In this document: positions 1 through 7,082 of the stretch, in pieces
Layout of the letters: the number at the start of each line of letters is the position of its first letter
Position numbering within the stretch: the first letter of the stretch is position 1
From: Mycobacterium sp. KBS0706
GTDB lineage: Bacteria; Pseudomonadota; Alphaproteobacteria; DSM-16000; Inquilinaceae
Reading direction: 5' to 3'
NCBI RefSeq assembly: GCF_005938675.2
Contig: NZ_VCCH02000013.1
Location: 1 to 64,000 of the forward strand
Length of the DNA stretch: 64,000 nt
The notes under the pieces: model-generated
What the model was told of the DNA's origin: nothing
Seen by the model: the letters and a program-made list of their open reading frames with translations, nothing else
Databases searched by the model: none
Position numbers and translations under genes: made by a program

Positions 1-1
1 C

Positions 2-1351
2 GAGCTCGAAGTCGTCGAAGGCATGCAGTTCGACCGCGACGAGTCGATGCGCGAGCGCGAGGAGGTGGCGGCCGAGATCGCGGCGCTGCCCGACGGCGAG
101 GCCCAGCGCCGCGCCGTGAGCGAGATCCGCTCGGCCCTGGCCGAGGCGCGGTCCGGGCTGGGCGCCCGGCAATCGGCGCTGGAGCGGCTGCAGCGCGAGG
201 CCGGCGGCCGGCGCGGGCGGCTGCGCGCGATCGAGAGCGAGGTGCAGGGCTGGGACAGCCGCGCGAGGGGCAGCGCCGACCGGCTGGCCGAGCTGGAGGC
301 GCGCCTCGAGGAATCGCAGGCGACGCTGCTGGAGCTGGACGCAAGGCCGGCCGAGATCGCCGCCCGGCGCGAGGCCCTGATAGGCCGGATCGACGAGGCC
401 GAGCGCCGCCGCCGCATGGCCGCCGATGCGCTGGCGGTCGGCGAGCAGCGCCAGGAGGCCGCGGACCGCGCCCTGCGCGCCGCCGAATCCGCTTTGGCCG
501 AATCGCGCGAGGCCCGGGTGCGCGGCGAGGCGGCTGTGGTCGCGGGCCAGACCGCAGTCGAAGGCCTGCGCAGCCGCATCGCCGAGCGTCTGGACTGCGC
601 GCCCGAGGCGGTGGCCGGCCTGGCCGGGCTGACACCGGACGCGCCGCTGCCCGATCAGGAGGACATCACCCGCAGGCTCGACCGGCTGAACCGCGAGCGC
701 GAGGGCATGGGGCCGGTCAACCTGCGGGCCGAGGTCGAGATCGTCGAGATCGAATCGCAGCACACCCGGCTGTCGGCGGAGAAGGAGGACCTGACTGCCG
801 CCATCGCCAAGCTGCGCCAGGGCATCGCCTCGCTGAACCGCGAGGCGCGGGAGCGGCTGGTGGCCAGCTTCGACGTGGTCGACGGCCATTTCCGGGCGCT
901 GTTCACCCGGCTGTTCGGCGGCGGCAAGGCGCAGCTGTCCCTGACCGACACCGAGGACCCGCTGGAGGCGGGGCTGGAGATCTTCGCCAGCCCGCCGGGC
1001 AAGAAGCTGCAGCACCTGTCGCTGCTGTCGGGCGGCGAGCAGGCGCTGACGGCGGCGGCGCTGATCTTCGCCGTGTTCCTGACCAACCCGGCGCCGATCT
1101 GCGTGCTGGACGAGGTCGACGCGCCGCTCGACGACGCCAATGTCGACCGGTTGTGCACACTTCTGACCGAGCTGGCGGAGGGCGGCCGCACCCGCTTCCT
1201 GATCATCACCCACCACCGCATGACCATGGCCCGGGTGAACCGGCTCTACGGCGTCACCATGATCGAGCGGGGCGTGAGCCAGCTGGTCTCGGTCGACCTG
1301 GAACAGGCCATCCGCCACTCCCAGCCGCACCAGCAGGAGCTGGCGGTCTGA
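2..1351 (+). CDS. smc: Chromosome segregation protein SMC, C-terminal part (5' end outside window)
   Basis: SMC is the ATPase arm of the bacterial condensin that organises and helps segregate the chromosome. The frame is open from base 2, so the N-terminal head, hinge and first coiled coil lie outside the window. What remains (449 residues) starts with an Arg/Glu/Ala-rich coiled coil of about 200 residues. It then enters the C-terminal head: the conserved GPVNLRAE segment near 710-735, the ABC signature LSGGEQ at about 1026-1042, and Walker B plus D-loop ([14 protein letters not shown]) at about 1099-1140. The later TRFLIITHH is the H-loop region. Signature, Walker B and H-loop are all intact, so this end looks functional. 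The downstream neighbours are unrelated. Confidence 0.95.
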   Translation, partial: ELEVVEGMQFDRDESMREREEVAAEIAALPDGEAQRRAVSEIRSALAEARSGLGARQSALERLQREAGGRRGRLRAIESEVQGWDSRARGSADRLAELEARLEESQATLLELDARPAEIAARREALIGRIDEAERRRRMAADALAVGEQRQEAADRALRAAESALAESREARVRGEAAVVAGQTAVEGLRSRIAERLDCAPEAVAGLAGLTPDAPLPDQEDITRRLDRLNREREGMGPVNLRAEVEIVEIESQHTRLSAEKEDLTAAIAKLRQGIASLNREARERLVASFDVVDGHFRALFTRLFGGGKAQLSLTDTEDPLEAGLEIFASPPGKKLQHLSLLSGGEQALTAAALIFAVFLTNPAPICVLDEVDAPLDDANVDRLCTLLTELAEGGRTRFLIITHHRMTMARVNRLYGVTMIERGVSQLVSVDLEQAIRHSQPHQQELAV

Positions 1352-1397
1352 GGTCGGTCGATGTTGCCGTTATAACCAACGGCCCGAAATATTGACC

Positions 1398-1481
1398 GTC
1401 ATGGCGAGCCCTGAAGGGGCGTGGCCATCCAGCGGCGCCGGCCTCCTGGATGGCCACGGCGCTGCGCGCCTCGCCATGACG
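1398..1481. repeat. Dispersed palindromic intergenic repeat A, copy 1
   Basis: This 84-bp unit lies between smc and the antitoxin gene. Its outer arms are gtcatggcgag and ctcgccatgac; its inner arms are ggccatccag and ctggatggcc. A nearly identical 83-bp copy lies at 61895-61977. Nested arms and an intergenic position fit a REP/RUP-like repeat rather than a gene. Open frames through it are artefacts of the repeat. Confidence 0.85.
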
Positions 1482-1518
1482 GGAAAGAACCGGAGAATCG
1501 ATCTCAAGGCTGCCGATG

Positions 1519-1752
1519 TTACCTGCCGCCTTCCCAGGCTGAGAGGTCGTTCTCGTCGAGCGGCTCGAAGAAGTCCGGCACCGGACCGCTGAGCTGGTCC
1601 GACAGCAGGCCGATGCGGAACTTCCGGTGCGGAATCGGGACCAGCTTGGCCACCGGCCGGCCTCGCCTGGCGATCACCACCTCCTCGCCGGACAATGTAG
1701 CGTCGATGAGCTTGGACAGCCGGGCTTTGGCTACAGCGACGGTCACCTGCAT
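1519..1752 (-). CDS. Phd/YefM-family antitoxin, orphan
   Basis: The 77-residue product begins MQVTVAVAKARLSKLIDA and continues with GEEVVIARRGRPVAKLVP, the standard prevent-host-death pattern: an N-terminal DNA-binding fold, a basic RxGRPVAxLVP strand and a short acidic C-terminus that would wrap a toxin. The start at 1752 follows TGGAG six bases upstream; an ATG at 1764 is the alternative. The frame runs further upstream only because it reads through repeat B. Such antitoxins usually sit beside a PIN/VapC or Doc/RelE toxin, but both flanks hold only repeats, so it is an orphan. It may regulate itself or neutralise a toxin encoded elsewhere. Confidence 0.85.
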   Translation of the reverse strand: MQVTVAVAKARLSKLIDATLSGEEVVIARRGRPVAKLVPIPHRKFRIGLLSDQLSGPVPDFFEPLDENDLSAWEGGR

Positions 1753-1812
1753 CGGATGCTCCATCGGCTGATGCTCGGCGGGGCTTACAGAGGACCACGT
1801 TCGTCCATTCCT

Positions 1813-1888
1813 GTCATGCCCGGGCTTGACCCGGGCATCCAGACGATGTCGAGACCTTCTGGATTGCCGGGTCAGGCCCGGCAATGAC
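1813..1888. repeat. Dispersed palindromic intergenic repeat B, copy 1
   Basis: This 76-bp unit starts gtcatgcccgggcttgaccc and ends with gcccggcaatgac. It contains a local hairpin (gcccgggcttgacccgggc) and a second one (ttgccgggtcaggcccggcaa). A second copy is at 16729-16804. The unit is common in form among intergenic repeats of high-GC alphaproteobacteria. Confidence 0.85.
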
Positions 1889-1906
1889 AAAGGGGTTCCG
1901 AAAGCC

Positions 1907-3205
1907 TTACGGCTCCGTCTGGTCCACCCGCACCAGCACCTTGTCGATGCGGTTGCCGTCGAGGTCGATGACCTCGTAGCGCACGCCGTTCTCGGTGAAG
2001 CTCTCCGCCACCTTCGGCAGGTGGCCGAGGTGCCAGAGCACGAAGCCGGCCAGGGTCTGGTAGTCGCCGTCCTCCGAACGCAGGCCGCGCAGGCGCAGCA
2101 GGCGCTCGACCTCGTCGATCGGGATCATGGCGTCGACCAGCCAGCTGCCGTCGTCGCGCCGGACGATCGAGTAGCCGCCGGCGATGTCGGTCAGGTCGGC
2201 CACCTCGCCGGCGATCGCCGCCAGGATGTCGCTCGGCGTCACCAGCCCTTCGACGCTGCCGTATTCGTCGACCACCACGGCGAGGTGGATCGGCGCGCTG
2301 CGGAAGGTGGTCAGCAGCTTCAGCGCCGGGGTGCCGTCTGGCACCACCAGCGGCGGCCGCATGGTCTCGGCCACGTCGAACGGGCCGCCGCCGAGCATGC
2401 GGTCGAGCAGGTCCTTGGTCTGGATCACGCCCTCGAGCTCGTCCAGCGAGCCGCGTGCCACCGGGAAGCGGCTGCAGCCGCTTTCGGCGATGGTCCTGCG
2501 GATCTCGTCCGGGCTGTCCTCGAGGTCGACCCAGACCATCTCGTGCCGCGGTGTCATGATCGACCGCACCGACCGGTCGGCCAGGCGCAGCACGCCGTCG
2601 ATCATCTCGCGCTCGGCCTCGACGAAGACGCCGGCCTCGGTGCCCTCGGCGATCAGTGTCTTCACCTCCTCCTCCGTCACCGTCTGGGCGGGGACGGCGG
2701 AGACGCCGAGCAGGCGCAGCACCAGCTCGGTCGAGCGCTGCAGCAGCCAGACGATCGGGGCGCCGACCGCCGCCACCATCTGCATCGGCCGGGCGACGCG
2801 GGCGGCGATGGCTTCGGCATGGTTCAGCGCGATCCGCTTCGGCACCAGCTCGCCGATGATCAGCGAGAAATAGGTGATGGCGACCACCACCAGGGCGAAG
2901 GACAGCTCGTCGGCCCAGGGGGCCATCCCGGGCAGGGTGACCAGCCAGTCGCGCAGCGGCACCGACAGGGTGGCGCCGCCGAAGGCGCCGGCGAAGATGC
3001 CGATCAGGGTGATGCCGACCTGCACGGTCGACAGCAGGCGATTGGGGTCCTCGGCCAAGGCGAGGGCGGCGCGGGCGCCGCGATGGCCCTGTTCGGCCAT
3101 GCCCTGCAGCCGGGCGCGGCGGGCGGAGACCAAGGCCAGTTCCGACATCGCGAAAAAGGCGTTGATCAGGATGAGAGCCACGACGATGACGAGTTCGACG
3201 ATCAT
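1907..3205 (-). CDS. HlyC/CorC-family membrane protein (CNNM transmembrane domain + CBS pair + CorC domain)
   Basis: This 432-residue integral inner-membrane protein belongs to the family linked to magnesium/cobalt efflux (CNNM/CorC; also annotated hemolysin-like). The N-terminal DUF21/CNNM domain has a first helix (IVELVIVVALILINAFFAMSE) with the conserved SELAL(V)SARRARL, then LSTVQVGITLIGIFAGAFGG and further helices to about residue 190. A CBS pair follows (about 200-330, with IMTPRHEMVWVD and VVVDEYGSVEGLVTPSDIL). A CorC-HlyC domain (DGSWLVDAMIPIDEV and on) closes it. Length and order are typical. The ATG at 3205 has no strong Shine-Dalgarno. Before the element integrated, this gene would have lain about 160 bp downstream of folE on the same strand. 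Confidence 0.9.
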   Translation of the reverse strand: MIVELVIVVALILINAFFAMSELALVSARRARLQGMAEQGHRGARAALALAEDPNRLLSTVQVGITLIGIFAGAFGGATLSVPLRDWLVTLPGMAPWADELSFALVVVAITYFSLIIGELVPKRIALNHAEAIAARVARPMQMVAAVGAPIVWLLQRSTELVLRLLGVSAVPAQTVTEEEVKTLIAEGTEAGVFVEAEREMIDGVLRLADRSVRSIMTPRHEMVWVDLEDSPDEIRRTIAESGCSRFPVARGSLDELEGVIQTKDLLDRMLGGGPFDVAETMRPPLVVPDGTPALKLLTTFRSAPIHLAVVVDEYGSVEGLVTPSDILAAIAGEVADLTDIAGGYSIVRRDDGSWLVDAMIPIDEVERLLRLRGLRSEDGDYQTLAGFVLWHLGHLPKVAESFTENGVRYEVIDLDGNRIDKVLVRVDQTEP

Positions 3206-3366
3206 CGGCGGCCGCTAGACGGAGGTTCGTCCGTCTCTTCGCTGTGGGAAGCAGGCATAATGCCGGCTGAGATACAGGGTCGGGCGCCCCCGCGTCCACC
3301 GTCATGCCGATAATATTCGGCGGAGCGATGGTCGGCGGGGGGCAAATCTGCCCGGATCAGGGCCGG

Positions 3367-3396
3367 TTACACCGGCATCCCGATCATCATCTGGAA
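3367..3396 (-). pseudogene. Displaced 3' end of folE (last nine codons plus stop)
   Basis: Read on the minus strand this encodes FQMMIGMPV followed by TAA. Those are exactly the last nine residues of the folE product at 13508-14146, which ends with the same peptide but TGA. Three of the nine codons differ at the third base. It is the original host folE terminus, cut off from the gene by insertion of the element. Confidence 0.9.
3371..3396. repeat. attL: direct repeat of the folE 3' end
   Basis: The 26-bp stretch matches 13512-13537 at 24 of 26 positions and is in the same orientation. The 14 bases atcatcatctggaa (3383-3396) are identical in both, so strand exchange must lie within or beside them. 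Sequence similarity ends abruptly to the right (tggcgggt against ctcgcgcc). Confidence 0.88.
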
Positions 3397-3529
3397 TGGC
3401 GGGTCAACCGGAGAGCCGCAGAAATCCTAGGTTCCCGACATCGTCGGTCCCCACCCGGTGGTACACCCGGAGGGCATGGAAGGCAACCCGCAAGAGGCCC
3501 GTGAGAGGGCCAGTACAGGAGTTGCGACC

Positions 3530-3727
3530 ATGACTGACCACAGCGCCGCCACCGCCCAGGAAACCACCGTCACCGAGGCGACCACGGCTACCGTACCGTG
3601 CCTCGCCCATGGCGGCGATCGGGCCTTCTCCCGAGCCTGCCGGTCCTGCGCCGCGTTCGCATTGACCTGCTTCCCGCCCCATCCGTTGGCCAAGGCCGCC
3701 CCCGCCACCGTGGAGGCTGCCAAGTGA
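3530..3727 (+). CDS. Small Cys-containing hypothetical protein
   Basis: I do not recognise this 65-residue product. A Thr/Ala-rich N-terminus is followed by four cysteines (24, 37, 40, 47), in an arrangement C-x12-C-x2-C-x6-C that could bind a metal, and then a Pro/Ala-rich tail. The ATG at 3530 lies downstream of AGGAG. The stop overlaps the GTG of the next small membrane gene (GTGA), so the two are probably co-translated. It is the first gene inside attL. Being so short, it rests on the Shine-Dalgarno and the coupling rather than on homology. Confidence 0.55.
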   Translation: MTDHSAATAQETTVTEATTATVPCLAHGGDRAFSRACRSCAAFALTCFPPHPLAKAAPATVEAAK

Positions 3728-3870
3728 TCGCAGGCGGCATCGCTCCAATGGCCCTGGCGTTCGTGCTGGGGCTGTTCCTCGGGACCGGCGTCGGGTGCCT
3801 GATCGTGTCGCTATGCGTCGCAGCGGCGCGCAGCCCACAGGCCGAGCCCCCGAGGAGGTCAGGGCCGTAG
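3724..3870 (+). CDS. Small single-pass membrane protein (48 aa)
   Basis: GTG start at 3724, overlapping the preceding stop by four bases. Residues 7-35 (APMALAFVLGLFLGTGVG and on) form one hydrophobic helix with Gly spacing, followed by a short Pro/Arg-rich cytoplasmic tail (EPPRRSGP). A hairpin terminator follows about 30 bases later, so the 3530-3870 pair forms a small transcription unit at the left end of the element. Function is unknown. Single-helix peptides of this size are frequent in phages and islands. Confidence 0.55.
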   Translation: MIAGGIAPMALAFVLGLFLGTGVGCLIVSLCVAAARSPQAEPPRRSGP

Positions 3871-3901
3871 CAAAGCCCATCAAGTGCTAGACGAGCACCG
3901 G

Positions 3902-3931
3902 CGGCGTCCCTCACGGGGCGCCGTTGTGTTT
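3902..3931 (+). terminator. Rho-independent terminator after the small gene pair
   Basis: A nine-pair stem (cggcgtccc / ggggcgccg, one G-T pair) with a tcac loop is followed by ttgtgttt. It closes the plus-strand unit and faces the end of the convergent minus-strand gene. Confidence 0.7.
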
Positions 3932-3936
3932 CAGCC

Positions 3937-4509
3937 TCACCCCTGCTTTGGCTCGGTGGCAATGGCGCGGAGCTTCGGGAGCAATTGGTCCGCCATGGCC
4001 TGGGCTTCGGCCCAGACTTGAAGCTCCTCCTCGACTAGTTCCAGCTTTCCGTCTGGCGCCAGTGCATCGAACCTGCCCCGCTCGACCTCTATCAGCGTCG
4101 TACGAACACCAGCAATCCAGGTGTAGAGCCGAGCGAGATCGGACGCCACGGGGCCGAGAATGCCGATATCCGCCATGCGGGCCTGAGCAATGGGAAACGG
4201 ATCAAGCGGCCCCTCATCGGCCCGCAACCAGCCCCCGATTGGAACACCATCGATTGCAAGCTGCCTTCTGATGCGCTGCGCCCTCTCCACATGGCCCCTC
4301 CGGTGGACGATGGCGAAGTAGCCTTCCAGTTCTGCTGCCAGGGCCGCTGCAAGCCCCCTGCGGTTCTCTTCCCGGTCCCGCTCCGCAAGCTCCCGCTGGC
4401 TCCCGTGCGCAACACGCGCCCCGACCCACACACCCAGAATGCCGATCCCGCCAGAAACGAGCGCGGACAGCAACTCGGATGCCCATCCAGGTAGATCCCC
4501 ACCGCCCAT
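3937..4509 (-). CDS. Hypothetical membrane-anchored protein
   Basis: I do not recognise this 190-residue product. It starts MGGGDLPGWASELLSAL and has one membrane helix (about residues 9-32, ALVSGGIGILGVWVGARVA). A basic and acidic helix follows (SQRELAERDREENRRGLAAAL), then a soluble, helix-rich domain to the C-terminus (QVWAEAQAMADQLLPKL). The layout of one N-terminal anchor plus an amphipathic helical bundle is common in island-encoded proteins of unknown role. The start at 4509 is chosen for the GGGGAGGGG eight to ten bases upstream; an in-frame ATG at 4563 lacks such a site. Confidence 0.6.
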   Translation of the reverse strand: MGGGDLPGWASELLSALVSGGIGILGVWVGARVAHGSQRELAERDREENRRGLAAALAAELEGYFAIVHRRGHVERAQRIRRQLAIDGVPIGGWLRADEGPLDPFPIAQARMADIGILGPVASDLARLYTWIAGVRTTLIEVERGRFDALAPDGKLELVEEELQVWAEAQAMADQLLPKLRAIATEPKQG

Positions 4510-4648
4510 GCTGGCGCCCCTCCCCAAGGCCACGACTGGGTGACTGTACGCGACACCGAGCATGAGGCGGTAGGGAAGCCCCAGCGATCACGGGCGATCC
4601 GAACGGCCCCGGTGGGGCTGCCCCGGATGGTGCCGTCGAGAGGCAGCT

Positions 4649-4723
4649 TCACGCCCAGACCAGGGACAGAAGCAGGAGGATGACGACCATGTGCTTGAGC
4701 GCGATTTCGATGGTGATCTTCAT
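4649..4723 (-). CDS. Tiny membrane peptide (24 aa)
   Basis: ATG at 4723, with AAGGGC a few bases upstream. The peptide is MKITIEIALK followed by a hydrophobic stretch rich in V, I and L (MVVILLLLSLVWA), giving one short membrane helix. It resembles the 34-residue peptide at 6036-6140 in plan: a polar beta-like N-terminus with an ITxxI pattern, a run of aliphatic residues and a C-terminal W-A(-L). The shared plan within one element argues that both are real. Function is unknown; a membrane anchor or small regulator is possible. Confidence 0.45.
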   Translation of the reverse strand: MKITIEIALKHMVVILLLLSLVWA

Positions 4724-5061
4724 GATGCCCTTGCGTTGCGGCTAAGTGCCAATCCAGGCGTCGCACGATCGCGCCACCCACTTCATAGAGCCGGCATGAT
4801 AAGTCAAAAACAAGTATTTAAATTGGAAAATTTGCTCTCTTTGTGGATAACCCACGCGATAGGCCAGTGAATACCCAGTGAAGAAACGGTGGTTATTTTC
4901 CATGAGCCGCAGACTTGCGCGCCCTTCATGTCACAGCCGGGAGGAGCACGAGCAACCGCGCCCTGAAGGCCGCCCCTTAACACCCTCAAAACACTTGCAA
5001 ATGCCCAGCGGCGCGCGCTTAGCTGAATACGTTTGGATCAGCCATTGTTCAGGTGATTGTC
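4724..5061. other. AT-rich non-coding segment with a perfect DnaA box
   Basis: No gene is seen. The AT-rich part (about 4796-4860) is exceptional for this GC-rich genome and contains tgtggataa at 4842-4850, the exact complement of the DnaA consensus TTATCCACA. The segment lies between divergent genes (a tiny membrane peptide to the left, the lipoprotein to the right), so it must also hold promoters. Confidence 0.5.
4842..4850 (-). promoter_or_regulatory. DnaA box (exact consensus)
   Basis: The plus strand reads tgtggataa, which is TTATCCACA on the minus strand. It is embedded in an AT-rich stretch of the integrated element. Confidence 0.55.
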
Positions 5062-5514
5062 ATGAAGACCAATTGGCAGGCCTCAGCCGTCCTCGCGGCG
5101 GTGACCCTTGTAGCGTCGTGCTCGATACAGCGAGCCGAGACCGCATCCACTGCGCAGAAGCAGATGGTCGGGATGTCGCGAGAGCGCGTGCTTGCGTGCA
5201 TGGGTGTGCCGGCAGCGCGGCTGGCCGAAGGCAGCACCGAGGTGTGGACCTATGGCTCCGGAGGCCGCACCGATACCTTCGCCGCAGGCACCTCGACCAC
5301 GACCGCGAGCGCAATGGCTTACTCGTCCGGGGTCGCCACCGGGTTCGCCACCACCAACAGCTTCGGCTCCAGTTCTACCCGAGCCCGCTATTGCGTCGTC
5401 AACGTGGTGATGATCGGGGGACAGGTCTCGGCGGTGAACTACGCTGGCCCTACCGGGGGACTTCTCACGCGAGGCGAACAGTGCGCCTACGCGGTCCAGA
5501 ACTGTGTCCAGTGA
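5062..5514 (+). CDS. Small outer-membrane-type lipoprotein
   Basis: The 150-residue product has a lipoprotein signal: MKTNWQASAVLAAVTLVASC, with lipobox VASC and the lipidated Cys at residue 20. Next comes a motif typical of small alphaproteobacterial lipoproteins related in pattern to BamE/SmpA (VGMSRERVLACMGVPAA ... STEVWTYGSG), then a Ser/Thr/Ala/Gly-rich segment and a C-terminal beta-like part with three cysteines. The ATG at 5062 follows AGGTG; a GTG three codons earlier is possible. It is transcribed away from the AT-rich DnaA-box segment. The precise role is unknown. Confidence 0.7.
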   Translation: MKTNWQASAVLAAVTLVASCSIQRAETASTAQKQMVGMSRERVLACMGVPAARLAEGSTEVWTYGSGGRTDTFAAGTSTTTASAMAYSSGVATGFATTNSFGSSSTRARYCVVNVVMIGGQVSAVNYAGPTGGLLTRGEQCAYAVQNCVQ

Positions 5515-5538
5515 AGCACAGCAGCGCGCGGCGGGAGC

Positions 5539-6039
5539 CTAGAGATCCCCTGTAGGGGCCACGAGAAGGGCCGCGATCTGATCCCCGCTCAGGGCATGGG
5601 CGGGGGACCTCAGGAGGGCTTCGGCGATGCGCTCCACGGCGGGCCGGTGCCGGTTCAGAAGGTCGCGAGCGATCTTCTCCGCTGCCCGCCACTCTCCGAC
5701 CTGGGCCTCATTATCGTCGGGGAAGGCCGCCTCCAGTTCGTCATGGATCTTCCTCCAGTCTCTCGCCGCAGCCATGTCGTCGCCCTGGGCTTCGATCTCC
5801 GACAGGTTCGCCCCCAGGTCGCCCGCGTGGAGCATCACAAGATGGTCCCGAAGGGTCACGCAGGCCGGTGGCGCTGCCTCCGTCGATCCGGACCAGTCGT
5901 CAGGGCTGATCCGCGCGGCGCCCAGCGTCCACCCCATCAGGTGGGCGGCAACGACATGCCCCGCCTCGTGCCAAGCGGTGCGACGAAGCTGGGGAACGAT
6001 GGTTTCCATGGCGCGGCCCTCTGCGAGATCCGGGGTCAT
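5539..6039 (-). CDS. Stand-alone M41 (FtsH-like) peptidase domain protein
   Basis: The 166-residue product contains the zinc-binding HEAGH at about residues 24-28, followed by VVAAHLMGW as in the FtsH protease domain. A candidate third ligand is in EAQGDDMAAA (FtsH has a comparable acidic GxxxD segment). The C-terminal helix pattern ARDLLNRHRPAVERIAEALL resembles the end of FtsH M41 domains. There is no AAA+ ATPase domain and no membrane segment. The ATG at 6039 overlaps the stop of the upstream 34-residue membrane peptide gene (ATGA), implying coupling; an internal ATG at 6009 with AGAGGG before it is the alternative. I infer a small metallopeptidase. Its substrate is unknown. Confidence 0.75.
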   Translation of the reverse strand: MTPDLAEGRAMETIVPQLRRTAWHEAGHVVAAHLMGWTLGAARISPDDWSGSTEAAPPACVTLRDHLVMLHAGDLGANLSEIEAQGDDMAAARDWRKIHDELEAAFPDDNEAQVGEWRAAEKIARDLLNRHRPAVERIAEALLRSPAHALSGDQIAALLVAPTGDL

Positions 6040-6140
6040 AGCGCCCAGAACAGCAGCAGTAGCACCACCACCGCCACGACGAAGCGGGTCAAGCGCTCAC
6101 CACCGATGCCGACGGTGATGCTGAGATGGAGGTGGCCCAT
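6036..6140 (-). CDS. Tiny membrane peptide (34 aa), coupled to the M41 peptidase
   Basis: ATG at 6140, with a perfect AAGGAG seven bases upstream. The peptide starts MGHLHLSITVGIGGER and ends in one hydrophobic helix (FVVAVVVLLLLFWAL). Its stop codon overlaps the ATG of the peptidase gene. A good sigma70-type promoter lies 50-75 bases upstream. Promoter, Shine-Dalgarno and coupling together make it convincing despite its size. FtsH normally joins a membrane anchor and an M41 domain in one chain, so this pair could be a split membrane-tethered peptidase. That is inference only. Confidence 0.7.
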   Translation of the reverse strand: MGHLHLSITVGIGGERLTRFVVAVVVLLLLFWAL

Positions 6141-6188
6141 GCCGATGCTCCTTGGATGTTCTTCGCCTGAGGGCGAGCGGCGGGCCGC

Positions 6189-6217
6189 AATATAATACAG
6201 CTCACGACAATTTTCAA
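6189..6217 (-). promoter_or_regulatory. Sigma70-type promoter for the membrane peptide / M41 pair
   Basis: On the minus strand TTGAAA (complement of 6212-6217) is separated by 17 bases from TATATT (complement of 6189-6194). Each box matches the consensus at five of six positions. It reads toward the start at 6140. Confidence 0.6.
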
Positions 6218-6235
6218 TATATTCGACTATGTGTG

Positions 6236-6244
6236 TTATCCACA
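6236..6244 (+). promoter_or_regulatory. DnaA box (exact consensus)
   Basis: ttatccaca is an exact match to the DnaA 9-mer, in the AT-rich stretch 6188-6260. It is the second exact box in the element; the other is at 4842-4850 in the opposite orientation. Confidence 0.55.
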
Positions 6245-6982
6245 ACATTTCGTTACTGATGTGGCGGATAGCACACATGCCGACCGCACCCCACAGATAC
6301 TTGCACCGATTGAGAAGAGGCCACTTTAAACTGCCACCGCACCTCCGGAGACCCTCAAGGTGCCCGGATGGAAACTGGAAAAAAATTCGAGGGGGCATCG
6401 AACATATAGAGAAGGGCGGGCTTCCCCCCGTAGGGGGGCGCGTCCAGCGCCCTGGGAAGAGGTCGGCCACTGCGGACCTCATGGCCCCGCGCGGGCTCGC
6501 TCGGTGCCCGTGAAGGGAGCAAGAGGCCGGCCACGGCCGAGCCAAGGCACGGTCCATCCATCCGGGAAGGCCCGTTGCCCCAGTGGCCATGGGCCACCAA
6601 GCGTCACGGAAGCGCCTAGGTCGGCCGCTCTTGCCCGCCGCTACCTCACAGCCTAGGCCAGCCTGCTGCCGCCTGTCCGGGGCACCCTCGCCGCTGCTCC
6701 TGCTGCTGCCCTGGCGGCTGCCCACCCTGGCTCGCGGTGGCCGCCCGGACACTTGAGCCGAGGGGATGATCCCCGCGCGCTGTACCGGCCGGGTCATCCT
6801 TTCAGGCAGTGCCCCAGTTTTGTTTCAATATGTTACAATCGCCTGACAAATTAATTGTGCACACATCCTCAGCGACCCGCCAGTGACCCCACCACATGGC
6901 GGGTCGCCTCATGTTCGGGCCGTGACGAGCCGCGGGGCCGAGGGCTGCCGCTTCAGGCTGCCTGTTCACAATCGACCGGTTT

Positions 6983-7065
6983 CGGACACCTCCTCCAGCC
7001 CTGTCCGTAAAGTAGACTTGACACGATTCTGGGCATGTCCATATCCTGAGGCACCTTTACGGACA
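6983..7065 (+). promoter_or_regulatory. Resolvase promoter and candidate res site
   Basis: TTGACA (7018-7023) and TATCCT (7042-7047) with an 18-base spacer form a promoter toward the resolvase. It is enclosed by a perfect 11-bp inverted repeat: tgtccgtaaag (7002-7012) and ctttacggaca (7055-7065). A further cggaca half-site is at 6983-6988. Repeats enclosing the promoter directly upstream of a serine resolvase are the usual place for resolvase binding, so both recombination and self-repression are likely. Confidence 0.65.
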
Positions 7066-7082
7066 CCCCAGGGGGATCGACC

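Larger units (their letters stand above)
3206..3529. other. Intergenic stretch containing the left attachment site
   Basis: No gene is seen here. A small hairpin (agacgga/tccgtct, 3217-3236) precedes the CNNM gene on the minus strand. Positions 3367-3396 hold the folE-tail fragment that marks the left end of the integrated element. To its right (3397-3529) lies element DNA with a Shine-Dalgarno (aggag, about 3515) for the next small gene. Confidence 0.6.
6141..7082. other. Long non-coding control region of the element
   Basis: No convincing gene is seen in these 940 bases. Contents, left to right: the minus-strand promoter (6189-6217); a perfect DnaA box (6236-6244); a GC-rich middle without features; an AT-rich patch (about 6815-6870); a hairpin with 10-bp arms (cgacccgcca 6874-6883, tggcgggtcg 6898-6907); and the resolvase promoter with repeated TGTCCG half-sites (6983-7065). 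Position between two divergent units and the AT-rich character suit a replication or control region. Confidence 0.5.

Noticed and set aside
1826-3313. Long plus-strand frames opposite the CNNM gene
   Set aside because: They are His/Asp/Gln-rich shadows of a clear CNNM/CBS protein on the other strand and resemble no protein.
3404-3883. Minus-strand frames opposite the two small genes
   Set aside because: The plus-strand pair has a Shine-Dalgarno, GTGA coupling and a terminator, so these are shadows.
6229-6513. A plus-strand frame starting MCVIHNISLLMWR in the control region
   Set aside because: It overlaps the DnaA box and has no ribosome binding site; the composition is that of non-coding DNA.
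6141-6797. Upstream extension of the 34-aa frame into a 253-residue protein
   Set aside because: The upstream part is Arg/Ser/Gly-rich with no Shine-Dalgarno; AAGGAG and the promoter point to the short start at 6140.
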